This document shows, one piece after another, positions 1 to 5,055 of a DNA stretch of 6,055 nucleotides. How positions within the stretch are numbered: the first letter of the stretch is position 1; each line of letters opens with the position of its first letter. The stretch spans positions 1 to 6,055 of the forward strand of contig JAJYKH010000177.1 of the NCBI GenBank assembly GCA_021788685.1. The letters run 5' to 3'. Both the position numbers and the translations under genes were made by a program. Under the pieces are notes generated by a model. The model did not search any database. It was given only the letters and a program-made list of their open reading frames with translations, and was not told the DNA's origin. The DNA comes from Deltaproteobacteria bacterium (GTDB lineage: Bacteria > Desulfobacterota > Desulfobulbia > Desulfobulbales > UBA5123).

Positions 1-1076
1 ATAGCGAGCACGGCTACTGCCGTGCTCGCAAGCAATGCGATTTCTGCCCCCGCCCAGCCGCCGCCAGTGGTGGCCGTCGTTTTTGTGGCTCTCTCGCAAA
101 ACTCTTCGCTGGCGAGGTCGCCGCAGGCGAGGTCAACGGCATCCTTCACGACTTCCACCGCCCCATAGACAACGGCTGCCGGTGCGCTGCTGCGCAGAAC
201 CGTCTTCATTGCCGTTGAGGTAACCTTGGTGGCAGCATGGGTGGCGAGTACGGTGGCGCCAATGGCGGCAGCACTCTTTACGCCGCCGTCGATGGCCGCG
301 ACCGTAACGTGGGTGGCGGCGTCAACAAAGGCATCTTCCCCGCTCTTCTCATCATTGGCCCAGGCGTTCATGTTGCTGAGGCCGGACACGACTCCTCCCA
401 CCAGGGCTCCAAGCTTGGCGCCGCTGACGGCTCCGGACCTGGTTGCCAGCTTCATGCTTTCCCCCAAAGGCGGCAGGACATCCCCCTGGCCGATCTTTCC
501 CTTTGTCGCCTTCCTGGTGATCCTTCTCGCTTCCTTGCGGGTGCGTGGGGTGGAGGTGGTCTTGCCGTCGCTTATGCAGTCAGTGGCGTTTTCCGCCACC
601 AGCTCGTGCTCAAGGCCAACCTTTTGCCGGGCCGGCTTCTGGCTGGCCTTGCCCTTCGTGGCCTTTCTTGCCGCAACGACCTTGATCTCCTCGATCTGGT
701 CCGAGGGGCCGACGAGCTGCCTGTCGCCGTAACCGCGCATGGCGTTTTCGGTTTTTGGGGGGGAACCGTGGTACTTGACCTCCCCCCCGGCAAGCACCGT
801 CCCGTCCTTGACAACCTTGTAGTCGCCGTGATTGCCGTTGCTTTCACGCACGGCTCTGGTGCTGTCCCGCTCCAATGCCTTCCGGGCGTTATCGATGACG
901 CAGTGATCCGCCTCCATCACATACCCGGTGCGGCTGTTGATGGGATTGCTCTTGTACCGGCCCGCCTGGTCGATGATGTCTTGCACACCTTCGTTGGCGG
1001 TTTTTTGCAGGGTCTTCTGGAAATGAGGGACTGCCAGCTTGTAGTTTCTTTTGAGCCGCTCCTTGAGTTGACGTAT
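1..1076 (-). CDS. Uncharacterised protein with GEVKYH motif and Gly/Ala-rich C-terminal half, 3' end outside window
   Basis: The minus-strand frame is open from 1100 to the left edge (366 codons) and has a protein-like composition throughout. Recognisable stretches are SNPINSRTGYVMEADH, ESNGNHGDYKVVKDG, GEVKYH and GYGDRQLVGPSDQIEEIK. A basic linker follows, then a small-residue-rich half with GALVGGVVSG and TTGGGWAGAE, suggesting helices that pack through glycines or associate with membrane. GDYKVVKDG followed by GEVKYH loosely resembles a D...ExK nuclease core; this is inference only. The start is unclear. A stop lies at 1101-1103 and there is no in-frame ATG before 917, which falls inside a motif-like stretch. 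I place the start at ATA (1074-1076), behind an AGAGGG Shine-Dalgarno-like sequence, because KERLKRNYK follows directly. The only standard alternative is GTG at 984-986. A mutated start or 5' truncation is possible. I have the impression of similar proteins in other proteobacteria but cannot name the family. Confidence 0.72.
   Translation of the reverse strand, partial: MRQLKERLKRNYKLAVPHFQKTLQKTANEGVQDIIDQAGRYKSNPINSRTGYVMEADHCVIDNARKALERDSTRAVRESNGNHGDYKVVKDGTVLAGGEVKYHGSPPKTENAMRGYGDRQLVGPSDQIEEIKVVAARKATKGKASQKPARQKVGLEHELVAENATDCISDGKTTSTPRTRKEARRITRKATKGKIGQGDVLPPLGESMKLATRSGAVSGAKLGALVGGVVSGLSNMNAWANDEKSGEDAFVDAATHVTVAAIDGGVKSAAAIGATVLATHAATKVTSTAMKTVLRSSAPAAVVYGAVEVVKDAVDLACGDLASEEFCERATKTTATTGGGWAGAEIALLASTAVAVLA
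4..29. repeat. Perfect 11-bp inverted repeat (hairpin)
   Basis: GCGAGCACGGC at 4-14 is the exact reverse complement of 19-29, with a 4-nt TACT loop. It lies inside the minus-strand frame, where it encodes the small-residue stretch LASTAVAVLA. Such a strong stem in coding sequence is unusual. It could be a chance product of GC-rich Ala/Val codons, a short palindromic repeat, or the edge of an element that continues outside the window. No U-tract follows on either strand within the window, so a terminator is not supported. Confidence 0.6.
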
Positions 1077-1154
1077 GGCGCCCTCTACGGCAGTGATTCG
1101 TTACCTTGAAGAGCATCAGGGAGGCGACAACAATGCCTTCAGCCAGGAGGCATC

Positions 1155-1184
1155 TTGACGCATCCGCGTCAATCGGTGTATAAA
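1155..1184 (+). promoter_or_regulatory. Candidate sigma-70 promoter with dyad operator for the toxin-antitoxin operon
   Basis: TTGACG (1155-1160) and TATAAA (1179-1184) are separated by 18 bp and lie upstream of the antitoxin ATG at 1214. The -35 box is embedded in a perfect 7-bp inverted repeat, TTGACGC (1155-1161) and GCGTCAA (1166-1172) with a 4-bp spacer. A shorter dyad, GTGT and ACAC (1176-1187), surrounds the -10 box. Ribbon-helix-helix antitoxins commonly repress their own operon by binding such dyads, so autoregulation is the natural reading. AGAGG at 1203-1207 provides the ribosome binding site. Confidence 0.6.
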
Positions 1185-1213
1185 CACTTATCAACCTATC
1201 GAAGAGGTGCGTC

Positions 1214-1453
1214 ATGAATACCGTCCGCTGGAATATCGCCGTCTCGGCGGAGACCGACCGGGCTTTGCGAGTATTGCTTGCCAGCCGCGGTGGTGGCCGC
1301 AAAGGCGATCTGTCACGCTTTATCGAGGAAGCGGTGCGCACCCGCGTCTTCGATGAAACGGCACGAGAGATCAAGGCGCAAAATGCTGAGATCGCGCCGG
1401 AAGAAATCGACCAGGCTGTCGCGGAAGCGCTTGATTGGGCCGGGAGATCTTGA
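1214..1453 (+). CDS. Ribbon-helix-helix antitoxin of a PIN-type toxin-antitoxin pair
   Basis: This 79-residue protein has the layout of a small RHH (CopG/MetJ fold) antitoxin. Residues 4-11, VRWNIAVS, form the expected N-terminal DNA-contacting strand. Residues 12-24 form the first helix. GGGRKGDLSRFIEEAVR (26-42) gives the turn and second helix. The acidic C-terminal tail (about 45-76) would bind and mask the toxin. The ATG at 1214 has AGAGG 6 nt upstream. The TGA stop overlaps the toxin ATG by one base (TGATG), so the two genes are translationally coupled. By family behaviour it dimerises, neutralises the downstream nuclease and represses the operon through the dyad at 1155-1172. The RHH assignment is strong; the exact antitoxin subfamily is not resolved. 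Confidence 0.88.
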   Translation: MNTVRWNIAVSAETDRALRVLLASRGGGRKGDLSRFIEEAVRTRVFDETAREIKAQNAEIAPEEIDQAVAEALDWAGRS

Positions 1454-1875
1454 TGCGGGTCGTGCTCGACAGCAATATCCTTTTTTCTGCATTGATTTCG
1501 CCTCACTCCCCGCCCCACCTCATCTTCGAAGCTTGGCGGGAAGGCCGCTTCGAGCTGATCACCTGTCAGCAGCAGCTCGATGAAATCCGCAGAGCCAGCC
1601 GCTCTCCCAAGCTCCAACGAATTCTTCAGGGGCACCGTGTGGGCACCTTGCTCAACCAATTGCAGCAGGGCCCGTTGATCGACAGGCTGCCGGCGGGCAT
1701 TCAGGTCAATGACCCCGACGATGCCTTCCTGCTCTCCTTGTCGGCTGCTGCTGAAGCTGATGTCCTGGTCACCGGCGATCGGCGGGCGGGGTTGCTGCAA
1801 ATGGGCCATTACGGCCGTACCCGCATCGTTGCTCCGATCTTCTTCTGCCGGGAAATTTTAAGAATCCTGACCTGA
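1453..1875 (+). CDS. PIN-domain toxin ribonuclease (VapC-like, COG1569-type)
   Basis: The 140-residue product, counted from MRVVLDSN, matches a single PIN domain in length and motif order. The acidic metal-binding residues are visible: D6 in VVLDSN, E44 in QLDEIRR, D89/D90 in NDPDDAF and D109 in VTGDRR. PIN toxins use such a cluster to bind Mg or Mn and cleave RNA, often tRNA or rRNA; the target here cannot be told. I chose the ATG at 1453 rather than the upstream in-frame ATG at 1435, because the PIN domain starts immediately after it, GGGAGA (1441-1446) lies at Shine-Dalgarno distance, and it overlaps the antitoxin stop. The LDSNILFSALISP opening resembles the PIN family often paired with RHH antitoxins of this kind. 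All key residues are present, so it looks active. Confidence 0.92.
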   Translation: MRVVLDSNILFSALISPHSPPHLIFEAWREGRFELITCQQQLDEIRRASRSPKLQRILQGHRVGTLLNQLQQGPLIDRLPAGIQVNDPDDAFLLSLSAAAEADVLVTGDRRAGLLQMGHYGRTRIVAPIFFCREILRILT

Positions 1876-1913
1876 TTGACGGGACGGCGATCTTCCTTTG
1901 GGAGGGCTAGGCT

Positions 1914-2129
1914 TCAGGGGTGGAGATGGGCGGCCAGCCAGTCGGCGATCAACCGCTCCACCCCTGGCACCCTGCCGAGCATCCGGGTGCCGTGGATGTC
2001 ACTCTCCGGGAACACCCGCAGCTCGGCCCCCTCATCTTTCAGCCGCCGGTCAATGGCCTCCGCCCCCCGCCCCTTCTCCTCGGCGCTGGTGAGGATGAGC
2101 AGGGGTTGGCCCTTCCATTGTTTGAAAAT
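1914..2129 (-). pseudogene. C-terminal remnant of an alpha/beta hydrolase
   Basis: This minus-strand frame of 71 codons starts directly after an in-frame TGA (2130-2132), has no start codon at its upstream end, and stops with TGA at 1914-1916. It reads WKGQPLLILTSAEEKG, then a helix (AEAIDRRLKDEGAEL), then RVFPESDIHGTRM, then PGVERLIADWLAAHL. This is the order of the last strands and helix of an alpha/beta hydrolase: a late strand, a helix, the loop carrying the catalytic histidine (DIHGT) and the final helix. The nucleophile serine half is missing. The break falls at the inverted repeat 2123-2133, just before the promoter region of the MinD-like gene, suggesting a deletion or rearrangement. 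The fold assignment is moderately secure; the substrate is unknown. Confidence 0.72.
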
Positions 2130-2201
2130 TCAACTCCGGGCGCCTGCGACCGATAAGTCCCGTTGACAGAATGGGTCCGATTCGTTTTACTTGAATTTTC
2201 A
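2123..2201. repeat. 11-bp perfect inverted repeat flanking the remnant/promoter junction
   Basis: TGAAAATTCAA (2123-2133) and its exact reverse complement (2191-2201) enclose 57 bp. The left arm coincides with the point where the alpha/beta hydrolase frame breaks. The right arm ends 50 bp upstream of the MinD-like ATG. The repeats are much AT-richer than their surroundings. They could be ends of a small degraded element or operator half-sites; the sequence does not decide between these. Confidence 0.5.
2163..2191 (+). promoter_or_regulatory. Candidate promoter for the MinD-like/RodZ-like operon
   Basis: A consensus TTGACA at 2163-2168 is followed after 17 bp by TTTACT at 2186-2191, a weak -10 match. 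It lies between the arms of the 11-bp inverted repeat and about 60 bp before the ATG at 2252. The -35 hexamer is convincing; the -10 is not. Confidence 0.4.
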
Positions 2202-2251
2202 CCGGGTTGGCAGCGCCGGCAGCCGGACCGGTTTTCAGGCGCGGAGCATCC

Positions 2252-3175
2252 ATGACGGCACACGGCGAGGGCGGCTGCGAGATCTGGGCCATCGGCGGCG
2301 GCAAGGGCGGCATCGGCAAGAGCTTCCTCATCAGCTGCCTCGGGACCGCCTTGGCCGGCCGGGGGAAACGGGTGGTCCTGGTGGACGCCGACCTGGGGGG
2401 GGCCAACCTCCACAGTTTGCTCGGGATCGGCCGGCCCAAGGCCTCCCTCACCTCGTTCTTCGAAAAGAAGGTGCCCCTGGCCGAGCTGGTGGTGGCCACC
2501 GGCATCGACCATCTGGGCCTGCTCACCGGGGCCATCGGCTCCCTTGACCCCGACCACATCAAGTACACCCAGAAGCTCAAGTTTTTCGGCCAAATCAAGA
2601 AGCTGGACGCCGAATACGTCCTGATCGACCTGGGGGCCGGCACCCACTTCAACACCATCGACACCTTTCTCCTGGCCGACCGGCTTCTCGTGGTTACCGT
2701 GCCGGAGATCACCGCCATCGAAAACCTCTACTTCTTCCTCAAGAACACCTTTTTCCGGAAGCTGGTCCACGCCTGCACCGAGCAGGGGCTGAAAGAGCTG
2801 CTCCGCAAGGCCTGGCTCGACCGGCGCCGCCACAACATCCAGAACTTCATCGAGTTCCTGGCCCACCTCCGGGGGTTGTCGCCCCGGCTGGAGAGGCTGA
2901 TCGAGGAGCAGCTCGACACCTTCACCATCCAGATCGTCCTCAACCAGGTCAAGCTCCGCCAGGACATCGTGATCGGCCATTCGATCCGGAGCGTCTGCAA
3001 AAAGTACTACGGCCTGAGCTCGCGGTACGCGGGATACGTGGAGCACGATGACCTGGTCCCCCGCTGCATCAACAACCGCCAGTCGTTCATGCAGGCGTAT
3101 CCCGCCTCCCGGAGCGCCGGGCAGATCGAGCTGGTGGCGGACAATGTCCTGACCGGCGGCGAGGTGAGCCTTTAG
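2252..3175 (+). CDS. MinD/ParA-like P-loop ATPase
   Basis: This 307-residue protein carries the deviant Walker A of the MinD/ParA/Mrp class, GGGKGGIGKS (residues 15-24), with the signature lysine K18 as well as K23. DADLGGANLH (45-54) is the switch I region, and YVLIDLGAGTH (122-132) is Walker B/switch II with D126. Such ATPases form ATP-dependent dimers and position cell structures or chromosomes. The C-terminal third (about 195-307) is rich in charged helices and does not end in a clear amphipathic membrane-targeting helix like that of MinD. I chose the ATG at 2252 (CGGAG 5 nt upstream) over a TTG at 2207, because the Walker A motif follows at the normal distance. The next gene begins 2 bp after the stop, so the two form an operon. 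It may be FlhG-like or a lineage-specific MinD paralogue; no flagellar gene is seen nearby. Confidence 0.9.
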   Translation: MTAHGEGGCEIWAIGGGKGGIGKSFLISCLGTALAGRGKRVVLVDADLGGANLHSLLGIGRPKASLTSFFEKKVPLAELVVATGIDHLGLLTGAIGSLDPDHIKYTQKLKFFGQIKKLDAEYVLIDLGAGTHFNTIDTFLLADRLLVVTVPEITAIENLYFFLKNTFFRKLVHACTEQGLKELLRKAWLDRRRHNIQNFIEFLAHLRGLSPRLERLIEEQLDTFTIQIVLNQVKLRQDIVIGHSIRSVCKKYYGLSSRYAGYVEHDDLVPRCINNRQSFMQAYPASRSAGQIELVADNVLTGGEVSL

Positions 3176-3177
3176 CC

Positions 3178-3699
3178 ATGGGAAAAGACGATGTCCGCCG
3201 ATGCTACGAGATGCTGGAGCTGCCGGCGGACGCCAGCCCGGCCGAGGTCCGCAAGGCCTACCTTTTCCTGAAGAAGCTCTACTCCACCGAGTCCATCGTC
3301 ACCATCCCCCTGGAGGAGGAGCTGCCTCCGGAGGCCAGGCGCCAGATGAGGGAGGGGATCGAGGAGGCCTACCGGCGGCTGGCGCCGGGGGCCGTCCTCG
3401 CCGCTCCGGCCGGAGAAAAACGGCCGGTCCCGCCATTGGACGACGGCGTCGCCGTCACCGGCCTCCTCCTCCGGGAGATTCGGGAGCGGCTCGGAATCGG
3501 CCTCCGGGACTTGGCCTTGGCCACCCATATTCAGGTCCAGTACCTGGACGATATCGAGAAGGAAAATTTCGTCGCCCTGCCGGTCTACGTTTACACCCGA
3601 GGGTATGTGGCGAGCTACGCGAGCCAGCTGGGGCTCGATCCGGCGCGGGTCACCGCCGATTACATGAGCCGGTTCGCCGCCGCCCGCCAGGACGGCTGA
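3178..3699 (+). CDS. Degenerate J-domain-like plus RodZ-type helix-turn-helix protein
   Basis: The 173-residue product has two parts. Residues 9-37, CYEMLELPADASPAEVRKAY and following, resemble helices I and II of a DnaJ domain. The HPD tripeptide needed to stimulate Hsp70 is absent (LYSTES stands there), so it is probably a binding module rather than a co-chaperone. Residues 95-166 match the HTH_25 domain of RodZ: LLLREIRERLGIGLRDLA, then YLDDIEKENFVALP, then VYTRGYVASYASQLGLD. In RodZ this domain contacts MreB and is followed by a transmembrane helix; here the protein ends without one, so it should be cytosolic. A Pro-rich linker (about 70-90) separates the parts. Translation is probably coupled to the ATPase gene, since the only Shine-Dalgarno-like GAGG lies 13 nt upstream. 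The ATPase may recruit or be regulated by it. Confidence 0.86.
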   Translation: MGKDDVRRCYEMLELPADASPAEVRKAYLFLKKLYSTESIVTIPLEEELPPEARRQMREGIEEAYRRLAPGAVLAAPAGEKRPVPPLDDGVAVTGLLLREIRERLGIGLRDLALATHIQVQYLDDIEKENFVALPVYVYTRGYVASYASQLGLDPARVTADYMSRFAAARQDG

Positions 3700-3740
3700 G
3701 CGCCTCCCCTCTCAAACCTGACAATCTCCTGAATCCGTGA

Positions 3741-3815
3741 CGACGGGTTGCGCTTATGTCATTAAAATCGAGGACTCATAGCACAAACTGCAGCCAACCA
3801 GGGCTTCACCCGTCG
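3741..3815. repeat. Internal imperfect hairpin arm of the MITE-like element
   Basis: CGACGGGT (3741-3748) pairs with ACCCGTCG (3808-3815). The stem continues imperfectly as TGCGCTTATG (3749-3758) with CATAGCACA (3777-3785), allowing one bulge and one mismatch. Most of the unpaired sequence lies at 3786-3807. The stem begins at the base directly after the left terminal repeat, so this arm sits at the junction. Confidence 0.55.
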
Positions 3816-3824
3816 CCCTGCGGG

Positions 3825-3922
3825 GCGTTCGTCCGCACGCCATCTCCTTTGTCGACAACCGTTCGATATAGCCAACTATAATCAAACGGTCGCCTTCGCG
3901 GATCTGGCGTGCGGACGAACGC
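3825..3922. repeat. 18-bp perfect inverted repeat with nested inner hairpin
   Basis: GCGTTCGTCCGCACGCCA (3825-3842) and its exact reverse complement (3905-3922) enclose 62 bp. Within them, 3859-3871 pairs with 3876-3889 (CCGTTCGATATAG against CTATAATCAAACGG) with one bulge, one mismatch and a CCAA loop. A 10-bp palindrome, TTGTCGACAA, lies at 3849-3858. Together these give a long interrupted hairpin, the largest arm of the element. Confidence 0.7.
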
Positions 3923-3965
3923 TCACGGATTCAGGAATCTCGCAGAAAGTCGAATCCCGCATCTG

Positions 3966-4091
3966 GATGGCTCAGCACAAAAGTTCGATATACAAGGCGC
4001 GGTGTTGTCGCGAAAGCGGAGGCGACATGAGGTACGTCGAGCATTTCACGACCCCCGCAACGCCGTGGATCGGACTTTTTGCGACGCCATC
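3966..4091. repeat. Intergenic imperfect palindromic repeat, copy A
   Basis: The ends are GATGGC (3966-3971) and GCCATC (4086-4091). Just inside, AAAAGTTCGAT (3979-3989) is the reverse complement of 4069-4079 with one mismatch. Internal blocks are CAAGGCGCG (3993-4001), AAAGCGGAG (4013-4021), GCAACGCCG (4057-4065) and ATCGGAC (4069-4075). The copy at 4946-5048 has the same blocks in the same order and nearly the same spacing. The right end overlaps the stop codon of the YprB-like gene. No coding function is apparent; it is probably a genome-dispersed repeat. Confidence 0.62.
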
Positions 4092-4908
4092 AGTTTTGCA
4101 GCAGGGCCTTGAGCCGCCCCACGAGAAGGGGATCGGCCCGGTAGGGGTGGACCGGCCGCACGGGCAGGGGCAGCCGGTAGCGGTCGGCAAACGGGGTGGC
4201 GGCCACGTTCAGGTTGAAGGCGTGGACCATGAGGGTTTCCAGGTTGACGGTGTCCTCCACGTTGTAGGCGAGGAGCGTCTCCAGGGCCCGGGGGTTGCCG
4301 CTCCGAAGGTACTCCTGCCAGAGGAGCACCGCAAAGTAGCCGTCCACCCCGTCCAGCTCCCCCCGGTCCAGGCCGAACCGCTTTTCGCACCCCTTGAGCC
4401 CGCCCTTGTATCCCAGGTGCGCCAGGAGAAACCGCAGGTCGAGATGGAGCTGCTCCAGGCGGATGCCGAACTGCCGCTCGATCACCGGCAGGTCGAAGCA
4501 CTTCCCGTTGTAGGTGATCAGCATCTCGTAGCGCTCCACCGTTTCGGGGAACATTTCCAGGTTGTCCCCTTGGACGAAGCAAAAGAGCGAGCTGCCGTCC
4601 CACAGGGAGATGGCGGTGATCTCCTCCGCCCAGGGGCCGGCCCCGTTGGTCTCGATATCGAGACAGGCGGCGGCGTGGCGGAAATGGGGGAAGAGCCGCC
4701 AGTGCTGGGCGGCGGGAAGGAGGGCGGCCAGGTCGCGGGGGGAGAGCCGCCGGCCGCAGTGGGCGCGGAGCAGCGCGCGCCGGCCCGCGGGCAGTCCGGC
4801 CGCCGCGGAGCCGTCGAGGTCGTCCCAGGAAAGGATCCCCGCCTCCCAGAGCCGCCGCTCGGTTGTGAGGCCGATCCCGGGAACATGGATGAAGGTGTGG
4901 CGCAGCAT
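4090..4908 (-). CDS. YprB-like RNase H-fold (DEDD-type) nuclease with N-terminal HhH-like segment
   Basis: The 272-residue protein opens with THIRTEEN residues that lead into HVPGIGLTTERRLWEAGI (8-25), a helix-hairpin-helix-like DNA-contact segment. A DEDD exonuclease-like domain follows from about residue 80 to 230: CLDIETNG gives D84 and E86, ITYNGKCFDLPVIE gives D139, HLDLRFLLAHLG gives D157, and YNVEDTVNLETL gives D219. These are the expected metal-binding acids, so activity on DNA or RNA 3' ends is plausible, but the substrate of this family is not established. The ATG at 4908 fits the domain start. No Shine-Dalgarno precedes it; instead TATAAT ends 6 nt upstream, pointing to a leaderless mRNA. 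The stop codon lies in repeat copy A. The C-terminal tail (about 235-272) is outside the catalytic core. Confidence 0.88.
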   Translation of the reverse strand: MLRHTFIHVPGIGLTTERRLWEAGILSWDDLDGSAAAGLPAGRRALLRAHCGRRLSPRDLAALLPAAQHWRLFPHFRHAAACLDIETNGAGPWAEEITAISLWDGSSLFCFVQGDNLEMFPETVERYEMLITYNGKCFDLPVIERQFGIRLEQLHLDLRFLLAHLGYKGGLKGCEKRFGLDRGELDGVDGYFAVLLWQEYLRSGNPRALETLLAYNVEDTVNLETLMVHAFNLNVAATPFADRYRLPLPVRPVHPYRADPLLVGRLKALLQN

Positions 4909-4914
4909 GGGCGA

Positions 4915-4920
4915 ATTATA
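4915..4920 (-). promoter_or_regulatory. Perfect -10 box directly before the YprB-like gene
   Basis: On the minus strand TATAAT ends 6 nt before the ATG at 4908, so transcription would begin at or next to the start codon. The expected -35 region (about 4938-4943 reversed, TCCTCT) is a poor match and there is no extended -10 TG. Confidence therefore rests on the hexamer and its position in an otherwise GC-rich region. Confidence 0.45.
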
Positions 4921-4945
4921 GAACAGTGATTATCCGGAGAGGAGC

Positions 4946-5048
4946 ATTTTCGTCCGCGTGCAAGGCGCGAAGGAGCCGAAAGAGCGGAGCGCAGTCCTTG
5001 CGCGATCATTTTTCGGCGACCGAAGCAATGCCGCAATCGGGCGAAAAG
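4946..5048. repeat. Intergenic imperfect palindromic repeat, copy B
   Basis: TTTTCGTCCG (4947-4956) is the reverse complement of CGGGCGAAAA (5038-5047) with one mismatch. The blocks shared with copy A are CAAGGCGCG (4961-4969), AGAGCGGAG (4981-4989), GCAATGCCG (5025-5033) and ATCGGGC (5036-5042). The first and third blocks start 64 bp apart in both copies. An inner stem, GCAAGG (4960-4965) with CCTTGC (4996-5001), is also present. The right end lies 7 bp from the stop codon of the HD-domain gene. Confidence 0.62.
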
Positions 5049-5055
5049 ACCGTTT

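Larger units (their letters stand above)
3728..3935. mobile_element. MITE-like element with 13-bp terminal inverted repeats and three-way-junction fold
   Basis: CCTGAATCCGTGA (3728-3740) is the exact reverse complement of 3923-3935. The element is flanked by AATCT direct repeats at 3723-3727 and 3936-3940, which extend to AATCTC if one base is shared with the left terminus; this looks like a 5-bp target duplication. Inside are an 8-bp stem (3741-3748 with 3808-3815) and a perfect 18-bp stem (3825-3842 with 3905-3922). The terminal stem abuts the 8-bp stem on one side and the 18-bp stem on the other, so a single strand folds into a three-way junction. There is no transposase. A CC-starting end and 5-bp duplication are compatible with IS1380-like transposases; this is only a guess. 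Confidence 0.62.

Noticed and set aside
237..1109. 290-codon plus-strand open frame
   Set aside because: It is antisense to the left-edge gene; the minus-strand reading has clear protein-like motifs and this one does not.
889..1809. 306-codon minus-strand open frame
   Set aside because: It runs antisense through both toxin-antitoxin genes and in the wrong phase for the left-hand protein; no motif is seen in it.
1876..1913. Terminator after the toxin gene
   Set aside because: No stem followed by a T-tract can be found in this interval.
1915..1966. 9-bp inverted repeat CAGGGGTGG / CCACCCCTG
   Set aside because: It lies within the hydrolase remnant coding sequence, is widely spaced, and is short enough to be chance in GC-rich DNA.
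2039..3046. 335-codon minus-strand open frame
   Set aside because: It is antisense to the MinD-like gene, whose plus-strand frame has all ATPase motifs; the minus frame arises from GC-rich codon bias.
3741..3935. Integron attC site
   Set aside because: No GTTRRRY/RYYYAAC core pair or integrase was found, and the perfect stems lack the usual extrahelical bases.
3727..3936. Retron-like msr/msd RNA (outer stem, short arm, long hairpin)
   Set aside because: The layout is similar, but there is no reverse transcriptase gene on either side and no convincing branch-G context; terminal repeats with a flanking direct repeat fit an insertion element better.
3967..4929. 320-codon plus-strand open frame
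   Set aside because: It overlaps the YprB-like gene antisense and the repeat; its translation is rich in E, G, V, P without motifs, while the minus strand has the DEDD residues.
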